DNA of 64,000 bases from JACVRW01 sp963803085 (GTDB lineage Bacteria > Actinomycetota > Thermoleophilia > Solirubrobacterales > Thermoleophilaceae), in NCBI GenBank assembly GCA_963803085.1, contig CAWDLE010000021.1, positions 186,001 through 250,000 of the forward strand. The letters are read 5' to 3'. Positions 32,476 to 40,641 of the stretch are shown one piece after another. The position numbers and the translations under genes are program-made. Positions within the stretch are counted from its first letter, which is position 1. Each line of letters begins with the position of its first letter. The notes under the pieces were generated by a model that saw only the letters and a list, made by a program, of their open reading frames with translations, ran no database searches and had not been told where the DNA came from.

Positions 32476-34713
32476 TCAGGCGGCTTCTGCCGGCTGCTCC
32501 TCCGGATGCGGCCGCGCCGTCGCGTGGAGCGGCGGTGGCAGCTCGCCCTCCAGCGCGGGGCCCTTCGGCAGCCACTCCAGCCAGCTCGGCAGGTACCAGT
32601 TCCAGTCGCCGAGCATCTTCATCGTCGCGGGTAGCAGCACGCCGCGCACCAGCGTCGCGTCGATCAGGACGGCCGCCGCGAGCCCAACGCCGAACTGCTT
32701 CATGTCGATGAACGAGAGCGTGGCGAAGATCCCGAACACGCCCACCATCACGAGAGCGGCCGCGCTCACGACGCTCGCCGTCGACTTGATCCCATGGCTC
32801 ACGGCGTCCTCGGATGACTCGCCGCGGTCCACCGCCTCCTTGATCCGGCTGAGGATGAACACGTGGTAGTCCATCGAGAGGCCGAACAGGATCACGAACA
32901 GCATCAGCGGGAACCACGCGGTGATGGCGCCCGTGGACTGGAAGTCGAGCAGTCCCTCTAGGTGACCGTCCTGGAACACCCAGGTCACGATCCCGAGCGC
33001 CGCCGCCACCGACAGCACGTTCAGCAGGATCGCCTTGATCGGGATCACGATCGAGCGGAACGTGACCAGCAGCAGGACGAACGCCATCGCGAAGACGAAC
33101 GCGAACACGTACCAGATGCGAGAGGCCATCAGTTCGTTGAAGTCGACCGAGCCGGCCGTGAAGCCGGCCACGCCGACCACGTCGCCGCTGCGCATGCCGC
33201 CGAACACGTCCGGCACCACATCGCCGCGCAACGCGTTCACGGCCGACGTCGAACGCTCGTCCGTACCGGTCCCGGCGAGCGGCAGCTCGACCACGGCCAC
33301 CTGGCCGTCCGGGCTGAAGTCCACCGTCACCGGCTCCTGGAAGTGGTCCGACTGACGGGCCACGCCACGCACCTCAGCGGCGGCCGCCCGGATCTCGGAC
33401 CTGTCCAGCCGGTCGCCCTGGATCACGATGTCCGCGCTGAAGGTCTCGCCCGGGAAGGCTGCCTGCATGCGGTCGTAGGTCTGCATGATCGGGAGCGAGC
33501 GCGGCAGCCCGTCCACGCCGGAGTCGGCCGTGTGGATGTGCAACAAGGGGGTCGCGAGCACCACCAGCACCGCTCCGGCCGCGACGATCGCGACCAGCGG
33601 ACGCCGCAGCACCCGATCGAGGACCCATCCCCAGGCACGAGCTTCGCCCGTGCGCCGTTCAGGCGCCAAGAACGGTACGCGGCCCTTGTTCACCCTGTCG
33701 CCGAGCTTCGACAGGATCGCGGGCAGCACGGTCAGCGAACCGATCACGGCTATCGCGACTACCAGGATGGTGCCGGTGGCGAACGACATGAAGGTCGCCG
33801 CCCCGCCGAAGTACATGCCGGCCATCGCCGCGATCACGGTGATCCCCGACACGAGCACGGCCCGGCCGGAGGTGGCGGAGGCTGCCTCGAGGGCGGCCTC
33901 CTCGGAGCGCCCGCGGGCGCGTTCCTCGCGCTCACGACGCAGGTAGAACATCGAGTAGTCCACGCCAACGGCCAGGCCGATGAGCAGCACCACGGAGCTG
34001 ATCGACTCGTCGACCGGCCAGATCTGGCTTAGCGGCCCGATTAGGCCGATCGCCGCTGCCACGGCGGTGATCGCCAGCAGCAGGGGAACGAATGCTGCGA
34101 GCAGAGCACCGAATGCAAGGATGAGGATCACGAGCGTGATCGGCAGGGAGGTGAACTCGGCCTTCTTGAAGTCGTCCGCGAACGCCTTCGTGAGCGCCTT
34201 GTCGGCGCTGCCGTCGCCGAACTGCTCGATGCGGTAGCCGCCGTGCTGGTCCGCGAGCGCCGAAACCGCGTCCAGCGACGGGTCCACCTTGTCTGCGGGA
34301 TTGTCACCCGGCAGCTCGAAGGTCACGAGCGCGGAGCGCCCGTTCTCGGAGAGCTGGCCGGCGCTGTCACGCCCGTACGGGGTCTTCACGTTCTGCACGT
34401 TCTCGGTTCGCTTGAGCTGGCCGACGACCTCGTCGACCACCGAGTGGAACTGCGGGTCGGTCGTCCTGACGCCGTTCCGGCTTTGAATCAGGACGCTCTC
34501 GGCGCCCTTGTCCTTGAAGTGATCTGAAACGACCTTGTCGGCGCGGCCCGACTCGCCGATGCCGAAGTCGCCGTCGCCCAGCGTCTTCGTTCCGAACGAG
34601 CCGCCCACAACGACGGCGAGGATCACAAAGGTGAGCCATCCGAGGATTGCCTTCTTGCGGTGCTGGGCACTCCAGCGTCCCGCACGGGCTGCAAGGTTCT
34701 TTGAGGGGTCCAT
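32476..34713 (-). CDS. MMPL-family RND transporter (second of a tandem pair)
   Basis: 745 aa. It has the standard 12-helix plan. There is a short cytoplasmic N-terminus with RKKAILGWLTFVILAVVV as TM1, a large outside loop (about 45-190), then TM2-6 with the proton-relay region VVLLIGLAVGVDYSMFYLRREREER. A second loop follows, then TM7-12 with the matching FVILFGLSMDYHVFILSRIKEA. MmpL proteins export lipids, siderophores or drugs using proton motive force; cargo unknown. It shares the plan and many exact motifs with the upstream gene, so the pair arose by duplication. Two perfect palindromes separate the two genes. Confidence 0.92.
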   Translation of the reverse strand: MDPSKNLAARAGRWSAQHRKKAILGWLTFVILAVVVGGSFGTKTLGDGDFGIGESGRADKVVSDHFKDKGAESVLIQSRNGVRTTDPQFHSVVDEVVGQLKRTENVQNVKTPYGRDSAGQLSENGRSALVTFELPGDNPADKVDPSLDAVSALADQHGGYRIEQFGDGSADKALTKAFADDFKKAEFTSLPITLVILILAFGALLAAFVPLLLAITAVAAAIGLIGPLSQIWPVDESISSVVLLIGLAVGVDYSMFYLRREREERARGRSEEAALEAASATSGRAVLVSGITVIAAMAGMYFGGAATFMSFATGTILVVAIAVIGSLTVLPAILSKLGDRVNKGRVPFLAPERRTGEARAWGWVLDRVLRRPLVAIVAAGAVLVVLATPLLHIHTADSGVDGLPRSLPIMQTYDRMQAAFPGETFSADIVIQGDRLDRSEIRAAAAEVRGVARQSDHFQEPVTVDFSPDGQVAVVELPLAGTGTDERSTSAVNALRGDVVPDVFGGMRSGDVVGVAGFTAGSVDFNELMASRIWYVFAFVFAMAFVLLLVTFRSIVIPIKAILLNVLSVAAALGIVTWVFQDGHLEGLLDFQSTGAITAWFPLMLFVILFGLSMDYHVFILSRIKEAVDRGESSEDAVSHGIKSTASVVSAAALVMVGVFGIFATLSFIDMKQFGVGLAAAVLIDATLVRGVLLPATMKMLGDWNWYLPSWLEWLPKGPALEGELPPPLHATARPHPEEQPAEAA

Positions 34714-34718
34714 GAAAG

Positions 34719-34747
34719 GAGAATCGCGCCCAGCGGGCGCGATTCTC
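34719..34747. promoter_or_regulatory. 13-bp hairpin directly before the second MMPL gene
   Basis: GAGAATCGCGCCC (34719-34731), loop AGC, perfect complement to 34747. It ends 5 nt before the ATG (minus strand) and would hide the ribosome-entry region in the transcript. It could be a terminator of the upstream gene or a translational control element. Confidence 0.5.
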
Positions 34748-34762
34748 GTTCGGTCTTCCTGT

Positions 34763-34794
34763 GTCTGGGGGTGCGGTTAACCGCACCCCCAGAC
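34763..34794. terminator. 32-bp perfect palindrome between tandem MMPL genes
   Basis: Left arm GTCTGGGGGTGCGG and its exact complement meet at TTAA, so the whole element is a perfect palindrome. It begins 7 nt after the stop of the upstream MMPL gene on the minus strand. No T-run follows. Likely a terminator or mRNA-stabilising structure; a protein-binding site is possible. Confidence 0.55.
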
Positions 34795-34801
34795 CTTCCG
34801 T

Positions 34802-37024
34802 TTAGGCGGCGGCTGGCATCACCTCCGGCTCCACGGTCACCTTGGGCAGCCAGCCGAGCTTGCTCGGCAGGTACCAGTTCCAGTCGCCCAGGAGCTTCAT
34901 CGTCGCGGGGAGCAGAATCCCGCGGATGATGGTCGCGTCGATCAGGACGGCGGCCGCAAGGCCGATGCCCATCTGCTGCATCTGCAGCTCGGACGACAGG
35001 GCGAACATCGAGAACACGGCGACCATGACGACCGCTGCGCTCGTGACGGTGCCGGCCGTGCTCTTGATCCCGTGAGCAACAGCGTCGCTGGTGCTCATGC
35101 CGCGATCGAAAGCCTCGCGGATCCGGGTGAGGATGAACACGTGGTAGTCCATCGACAGCCCGAACAGGATGACGAACAGGAACAGCGGCAGCCATGCGGC
35201 GATGGGACCCTTGCCCAGGCCGAGCGACTCGCCCAGACCGTGCTGGAACACCAGTGTCATGAGGCCGTAGGCGGAACCGACGGACAGCATGTTCAGCACG
35301 ATCGCCTTGAGCGGAATGACGATCGAGCGGAAGGTGACCAGCAGCAGCAGGAACGCTGCCGACAGCACGAACGCGAACACCAGGGGCAGGTGGCCGATCA
35401 TGGCGTCGTTGAAGTCGCCAGTCGCGGATGCCTCACCCGTCGTGTACGCCTGCACACCGTCCAGCTTGCCGACGGTGCCCGGGACGATGTCGCCGCGCAG
35501 TGCGTCGGACGCCCGGTTGGATAGGTCGTCCGTGCCCTTCCCGGTGGTTGGGACCGTCACGATGGCGACCTGCTTGTTCGGGCTGTACTCGACGCTCGGC
35601 TTGCCCTCGAAGAGGGCCGGACGGGCGGTGACACCGGACTCGAGCGCCTTGATGCCGGACGTCACCTTGGACGAGGTGGCGTCATTCGCCTTGATGACAA
35701 CCATCTCCGCGCTGCCCTCGCTGGGGAAGGCGGCCTGGACGCGGTCGTAGGTGCGCATCACCTTGAGGTCACGCGACGTGTCGTCGGTGCCCCCGAGTGA
35801 CGTCTGCATTCCGAGCACCGGAACCGTCAGCGCGACGAGCACGCCGGCGGCCAGGATGGCCGAGAGCAGCGGACGGCGGAGAACCTTGTCGACGATGCGG
35901 GACCAGATGCCCACGCCGCCGCGGCTCCGAAGCCGGCCAACGAACGGCACGCGGCCCCTGTTGACCTTGTCGCCCAGCTTCGAGAGCACTGCGGGCAGCA
36001 CGGTCAGTGAGCCGAGGACGGCAACGGCGACCACCATGATCGTGCCGGTGGCGAACGAGGCGAAATTCGAGATCCCGCCCAGGTACATCCCGGCCATGGC
36101 GACCATCACCGTGAAGCCCGAGATTAGAACTGCGCGACCTGAGGTCGCGGCCGCGGCCTCGATGGCCGCATCCGTCTCACGTCCGGCTTCCCGCTCCTCG
36201 CGGGCCCGCTTGACGTAAAACAGGCTGTAGTCCACGCCGACGGCCATGCCCACGAGCAGGACCACGTGCATCACCGATGCATCCACCGGTGCGAGCTGAC
36301 TGACGGGGCCGAGCAGGCCCAGTGTGGCGAGCACGGCGGTGAGGCCGAGCAGGACCGGAATACCGGCTGCCACGAGCGCGCCGAACGCGAACATGAGGAT
36401 GATCAGGGTGAGTCCAAGTGACATGAACATGGACTTGCCCATCTCCTCGTTCGACTTGTCGAGCGTGGCCTTGGTGATGCTGGCGTCCCCGGTCTCGTCG
36501 ATGCGGAGCTCGGGATGCGCCTTCTGCGCGGCATGAACGGCCGCCAGCGAGTTCACAACGGACTTCTCAGTCACGTCCGACTTGCCCTGGAGCGTGAATG
36601 TGACGAGCGCCGAATGCTTGTCCTTCGAGATACCTTCCGAGCCGGCCTTGTAGGGACCGACGACCTCAGAAACACCCTTCGTGCCCTCCAGCCGCTGCGT
36701 TACATCAGCGACGGCGGACTTGAACTCTCCATCACTCGCGTTGAGCGACTTCGACTGGATGAGCACCTGCTCGCCTGACTGCTCCTGCTGCTTCGGGTAG
36801 CCGTCCTTCAGAACCTGGCTGGCCTTGCCCGTCTCGCCCGGCATGCCCTCGCCCGGCTCGAGGTTCTTCTGCGGAACCATGTTGAAGCCGACGACCAGCG
36901 CGACGAACACAAAAGCGAGCCATCCGAGGATGGCCTTCCGGCGGTGCTGGACGCTCCAGCGTCCGACCCGCGCGGCGAGGTTGTGGTTGGACTGGGACTT
37001 GGAGGTGCGGCGCTGAGTTCTCAT
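34802..37024 (-). CDS. MMPL-family RND transporter (first of a tandem pair)
   Basis: 740 aa from ATG 37024, chosen because GGAAG lies about 9 nt upstream; 24 more in-frame codons upstream are rich in Lys and Arg and look like leader sequence. TM1 is RRKAILGWLAFVFVALVVGF. A first external domain follows (about 50-200), then TM2-6 with GMAVGVDYSLFYVKRAREER. The second half has a matching FVILFGLSMDYHVFILTRIREA and ends in a short cytoplasmic tail. Energy source and topology follow the family; cargo is unknown. The GLSMDYH motif and the C-terminal KLLGDWNWYLPS stretch are nearly identical to the downstream paralogue. Confidence 0.92.
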   Translation of the reverse strand: MRTQRRTSKSQSNHNLAARVGRWSVQHRRKAILGWLAFVFVALVVGFNMVPQKNLEPGEGMPGETGKASQVLKDGYPKQQEQSGEQVLIQSKSLNASDGEFKSAVADVTQRLEGTKGVSEVVGPYKAGSEGISKDKHSALVTFTLQGKSDVTEKSVVNSLAAVHAAQKAHPELRIDETGDASITKATLDKSNEEMGKSMFMSLGLTLIILMFAFGALVAAGIPVLLGLTAVLATLGLLGPVSQLAPVDASVMHVVLLVGMAVGVDYSLFYVKRAREEREAGRETDAAIEAAAATSGRAVLISGFTVMVAMAGMYLGGISNFASFATGTIMVVAVAVLGSLTVLPAVLSKLGDKVNRGRVPFVGRLRSRGGVGIWSRIVDKVLRRPLLSAILAAGVLVALTVPVLGMQTSLGGTDDTSRDLKVMRTYDRVQAAFPSEGSAEMVVIKANDATSSKVTSGIKALESGVTARPALFEGKPSVEYSPNKQVAIVTVPTTGKGTDDLSNRASDALRGDIVPGTVGKLDGVQAYTTGEASATGDFNDAMIGHLPLVFAFVLSAAFLLLLVTFRSIVIPLKAIVLNMLSVGSAYGLMTLVFQHGLGESLGLGKGPIAAWLPLFLFVILFGLSMDYHVFILTRIREAFDRGMSTSDAVAHGIKSTAGTVTSAAVVMVAVFSMFALSSELQMQQMGIGLAAAVLIDATIIRGILLPATMKLLGDWNWYLPSKLGWLPKVTVEPEVMPAAA

Positions 37025-37103
37025 GCGGAGCAGCTTCCGCTTTTTGGAAGGCCCTTCCCATGCGGTTGGCTGGCGTCTGATGGTGCGGGTTTGCACCGCT
37101 CAG

Positions 37104-37121
37104 GGTGCGGCTGCCCGCACC
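37104..37121. repeat. short GGTGCGG hairpin upstream of the MMPL pair
   Basis: GGTGCGG (37104-37110), loop CTGC, CCGCACC (37115-37121), in the gap between the acetyltransferase stop and the MMPL leader. The GGTGCGG arm also forms part of the 34763-34794 palindrome, so a related element brackets the first MMPL gene. Confidence 0.4.
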
Positions 37122-37151
37122 GGGGAAACCCTTACGCCAAGCGGTTTGCGG

Positions 37152-37835
37152 CTACTCGAACCGCATTCGGCTTGGTTCCTCGCGCATACGCAGGATGCGC
37201 GCGGGCACGCCCGCGACCACCGCGTTGGCCGGCACGTCGCGCGTGACGACCGCATTCGTGCCGATCACGGCGTTGTCACCCACGGTCACGCCGCGCAGGA
37301 TGCAGGCCCCGTAGCCGATCCAGACGTTGTTCCCCACGCGTACGTCGCGCTTGTAGATGCCCTGGAGGCGGATCGGGCGATCCACCTCGACCATCCCATG
37401 GTCGAAGTCGATCAGCATCACGCGGTCGGCGATCACGCATTCGCGCCCGATCGAGACGTGCTGGAACGAGGAGATCGTGCACTCCTGACCAAGGACCGTC
37501 TTGGCCCCGATGGAGACCGTGCCCTCGTGACAGCGGATCTTGCACCCATGTCCCACCCAGGACCAGCGGCCCAGCTCTAGGGTGGCTCCTCGCTTCACCT
37601 CGAGGCTGCAGCCGGGGCCCACGAATGCGATGCCGTCCAGCAGGAGGCGCTTGCGCAGGCGCAGCTTCCAGAGCCAGAGCCGCACGATCAGGCGCCCGTA
37701 CTTGTGGTTCAGCATCCTGTTGCGGCGCAGGAACCGCAGGAGCGTGAGGAGGCCGCCGTGACGCGGCGGCGGTGGGCCGCGGAACTCAGGGAGCTCCGAC
37801 GGCGGCGCGGCGATGGGCTCTGTGGCGCCCTCCAT
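37152..37835 (-). CDS. left-handed beta-helix acyl/acetyltransferase (hexapeptide repeat)
   Basis: 227 aa from ATG 37835, preferred over 37850/37847 because TATGAT lies 10 nt before it. A basic N-terminal region (RFLRRNRMLNHKYGRLIVRLWLWKLRLRKRLL) may contact the membrane. The hexapeptide repeats then run from about residue 70 (VGPGCSLEV, SIGAKTVLG, RVGNNVWIGYGACILRGVTVGDNAVIG) and end in AGVPARILR. This is the WcaF/NodL/maltose O-acetyltransferase architecture: acetyl-CoA-dependent O-acetylation of a sugar or surface polymer. A catalytic His is expected in ISSFQH or DFDHG. Divergent from the receiver gene. Confidence 0.88.
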   Translation of the reverse strand: MEGATEPIAAPPSELPEFRGPPPPRHGGLLTLLRFLRRNRMLNHKYGRLIVRLWLWKLRLRKRLLLDGIAFVGPGCSLEVKRGATLELGRWSWVGHGCKIRCHEGTVSIGAKTVLGQECTISSFQHVSIGRECVIADRVMLIDFDHGMVEVDRPIRLQGIYKRDVRVGNNVWIGYGACILRGVTVGDNAVIGTNAVVTRDVPANAVVAGVPARILRMREEPSRMRFE

Positions 37836-37845
37836 AACGGCCAGC

Positions 37846-37851
37846 ATCATA
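37846..37851 (-). promoter_or_regulatory. -10 TATGAT of the acetyltransferase gene
   Basis: On the minus strand TATGAT (37851-37846) is 10 nt before ATG 37835, as expected for a leaderless transcript. Confidence 0.4.
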
Positions 37852-37894
37852 GGTGCGGCTATCCGTATTGGAAGAAGGCCCCCGCGCCATCACA

Positions 37895-37908
37895 ATTGCA
37901 CTTGCAAT
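37895..37908. promoter_or_regulatory. inverted repeat ATTGCA-CT-TGCAAT over the receiver gene start
   Basis: 6-bp arms with a 2-nt spacer; the right arm includes the first two bases of ATG 37907. No SD-like sequence precedes this start, so the element could be an operator or a start-masking hairpin. Confidence 0.4.
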
Positions 37909-38257
37909 GACTAGGACCATCCTCATCGTCGACGACCACCCGAGCTTCCGGGCGAGCGCCCGCATGCTGCTCGAGGCCGAGGGCTTCGACGTGATCGGCG
38001 AGGCCGAGGACGGGCTCTCTGCGCTTCGCGCCGTCGAGGAGCTGCGCCCCGATGTGGTGCTGCTCGATGTCCAACTGCCGGACATCGATGGGATCGAGGT
38101 TGCAGCGCGCCTGTCCGAGAACGGATCAGGACCGGCAATCGTGCTCACTTCGAGCCGAGACCTTGCAGACCTGGGCCTGGTGCGCGAGCGTTCCCCTGTG
38201 CGCGGTTTCATTCCAAAGGCTGAGCTCTCCGGCGCTGCGCTGGAGGCACTGCTCTGA
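37907..38257 (+). CDS. stand-alone response-regulator receiver protein
   Basis: 116 aa, a receiver domain with no output domain. Acidic pair DD (9-10), phospho-acceptor Asp54 in LLDVQLPDIDG, switch Thr/Ser at 81-82 (LTSS) and Lys104 in FIPKAEL are all in place. ATG 37907 is used; an upstream in-frame extension lacks family similarity. The following histidine-kinase frame begins at its stop codon, so it is probably that kinase's partner or a phosphate sink alongside the LuxR-type regulator downstream. Confidence 0.88.
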   Translation: MTRTILIVDDHPSFRASARMLLEAEGFDVIGEAEDGLSALRAVEELRPDVVLLDVQLPDIDGIEVAARLSENGSGPAIVLTSSRDLADLGLVRERSPVRGFIPKAELSGAALEALL

Positions 38258-40006
38258 CATCGCTGCGGCGCGCCCTCTGGGGACTCGCCGGCGCCGGGCT
38301 AATTCTCGGCGGGATCGTCGTCGCGCTCATCGCCACGAGCGATCACGTCGAGCTGCGCGGCGTCTTCGCCGCCGTGGCGCTGATCGTGGGTTGGGGCTTC
38401 ATCGGGACCGGCCTGTTCGCCTGGGACCGCCGACCGAACAACAGTGTCGGGTCGCTGATGGTGGCCACGGGCTTCGCCTGGCTGCTGGGGCTGATCTCCG
38501 CCTCGAACCTTGCGGTTCTCTTTACGGCCGGGGCGCTCGTCAGCTCGCTCTACATCGTGACCGCCCTCCACATGCTGCTCGCCGCGCCCTACGGCCGTGG
38601 GCTCTCACGCGGGGATCGCCGCATCGTGACGGTCGGCTACCTGCTCGTGACAGTCGGGCTGATTCCGATGTACCTGTTCCTCGATCCGGCGAGGGACGGC
38701 TGCGACGGCTGTCCAGACAACGTGATCCTGATCGAGCACAACGAGACCGTCGTGGGCCTCTGGAGCGTGCTCGTGAACCTGGTTGGGATCGGTGTGCTCG
38801 TGGCAGTGACGATCAGCCTGATTCGGCGCTGGCGCCGGGCCACCCGTCCGGAGCGCCGGCTCTACGCGCCGGTGTACGCCGCGGGTGTCGCACTGATGTT
38901 GGCCGTGATCGGCCAGCTCGCCGTGCAGACGGCGGGCTCGGAGGGAATCGCCGTCGACGTCCTGTTCATCATCTCAATCATCCCGCTCGCGCTGGTGCCG
39001 TACCTGTTCCTCGCTTCGTTCGTGCACGCTCGGGTGGCGCAGGGCGGCGCGGTTGGCGAGCTGATGGCGAGGCTGAGCGCGGCGCCGCGCGCCGGCCAGG
39101 TGCGTGACGCGCTCTCCGACGCGCTCGAGGACCCGTCGCTGGAACTGGTCTTCTGGCTTCCGGAGCGGGGACGCTACGTCGACGCTCGCGGGCAGGACTA
39201 CGAACTGCCGTTTGGTAACCCCGCGCGCGCGGTCACCAAGATCGAGCGAGATGGCGAGTGCGTGGCAGCGTTCGTGCACGACGCGACACTCCCGGAGATG
39301 GGCGGGCACGCGGAGGCGGTGGGTGCGGCCGCCGGGCTGGCGCTCGACAACGAGCGGCTGGATGCCGAGCTGCGCGCGAAGATCGCCGAGCTGCGCAGCT
39401 CGCGCGAGCGCATGCTCCAGATCGGGCTCGAGGAGCGGCGCCGGCTCGAGCGCGACCTGCATGACGGGGCGCAGCAGCGCCTCGTGTCGATGGCGCTCAA
39501 CATCAGGCTCGCGCGCGCCAAGCTGAACGAGGACCCGCTCGCCGCCGAGGCGCTGCTGGCAAGCGCCGGCAGCGAGCTCGACTCTGCGCTGGCGGAGCTG
39601 CGTGAGCTGGCTCGCGGCATCCACCCGGCCGTGCTCACCGACCGCGGCCTGGCCACGGCCCTGGAGACGCTCGCGAATCGCGCGCCCGTGCCGGTCGAGC
39701 TGGGCGAACTGCCCGACGAGCGCCTGCCCGAGGCGGTGGAGCTGGCCGCATACTTCGTGGTGGCCGAGGGCGCTCACGAACGTGGCCAAGTACTCGGAGG
39801 CCTCACACGCGACCGTGCAGGTGGAGCGCAACAACGGCCGCGTGGTCGTGGAGGTGGCCGACGACGGTATCGGGGGCGCCGATCCCGCGCACGGCACGGG
39901 CCTGCGTGGTCTCGCCGACCGCCTCGCGGTGCTGGAGGGTCGGCTCGACGTAGAGTCGGCGAAGGGGGAAGGAACGACAATCACGGCGAGCATCCCATGC
40001 GGGTAG
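38254..40006 (+). pseudogene. NarL-class sensor histidine kinase, frameshifted in the ATPase domain
   Basis: The N-terminal half is a membrane sensor with about seven TM helices (to about residue 250). A GAF-like linker follows, then the HisKA_3 box ERDLHDGAQQRLVSMALNIRLAR with the phospho-His near 39465. In the HATPase domain the frame breaks. After AAYFVVAE the sequence GAGGGCGCTCACG has one G too many (39768-39770); removing it restores EALTNVAKYSEAS, then VADDGIGGADP and GLRGLADRL, ending at TAG 40006. Repaired length is about 583 aa. The start is also odd: no ATG/GTG/TTG precedes GTG 38374, but a CTG at 38254 overlaps the receiver stop and adds a full TM helix. Either a recent loss of function or a consensus error. 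Confidence 0.8.
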
Positions 40007-40641
40007 TTGTTGCGGACGACTCGGTGCTGCTGCGCGAGGGCGTGGTGCGGCTGCTGGAGGAGAAGGGCTTCGACGTGGTGGCCCAGGCGGGCGACGCCGA
40101 GGACCTGATCCGTAAGGTGAACGCCCACAAGCCCGACGTTGCAGTGGTGGACATACGCATGCCCCCGACGAACACAGACGATGGCCTGCGGGCCGCGCTC
40201 GAAATCCGAGCCTCGCACCCCGACACCGGGGTGCTTGTGCTCTCCCAGTACGTGGAGGAGGGCTACGCCCTCGACCTGGTTGGGGACTCCGCTGGCGGTG
40301 TCGGCTACCTGCTCAAGGACCGCGTGGCCGACGTGGACCGCTTCGTGGAGTCCGTCACGCGCGTGGCCGAGGGCGGCTCGGCGCTCGATCCCGAGGTGGT
40401 GGCCCAGCTCGTGGGCCGCGCCCGGCGCGACGACCCGCTCGCCGAGCTCACTCCGCGCGAGCGCGAGGTGATGGAGCTGATGGCCGAGGGGCGCTCGAAC
40501 AACGCGATCGCCACCCAGATGACCGTCACCGAGCGCGCCGTCGAGAAGCACGTGACGAGCATCTTCGGAAAGCTCGGGCTTCCCCCGGCCCCGGAGGACC
40601 ACAGGCGCGTGCTCGCGGTCCTGGCGTTCCTGCGCGCATGA
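39997..40641 (+). CDS. NarL/FixJ-family response regulator
   Basis: 214 aa. The receiver domain has DD at 7-8, phospho-acceptor Asp52 (VVDIRMPP) and Lys near 103 (YLLKDRV). The C-terminal LuxR-type helix-turn-helix is LTPREREVMELMAEGRSNNAIATQMTVTERAVEKHVTSIFGKLGL (about 146-190). ATG 39997 overlaps the repaired kinase end by 10 nt, the normal cognate-pair arrangement. Because the kinase is frameshifted, the regulator appears fused to the kinase N-terminus as one 755-aa frame; that fusion is an artefact. Its stop overlaps the MreB gene start (ATGA). Confidence 0.93.
   Translation: MRVVVADDSVLLREGVVRLLEEKGFDVVAQAGDAEDLIRKVNAHKPDVAVVDIRMPPTNTDDGLRAALEIRASHPDTGVLVLSQYVEEGYALDLVGDSAGGVGYLLKDRVADVDRFVESVTRVAEGGSALDPEVVAQLVGRARRDDPLAELTPREREVMELMAEGRSNNAIATQMTVTERAVEKHVTSIFGKLGLPPAPEDHRRVLAVLAFLRA

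Noticed and set aside
34763..34794. Classical Rho-independent terminator
   Set aside because: The palindrome is perfect but has no T-run on either strand, so I call it only terminator-like.
38374..40641. Apparent 755-aa hybrid histidine kinase-response regulator
   Set aside because: The join is nonsense sequence. The true HATPase domain is in the next frame, so this is a one-base frameshift and not a fusion.
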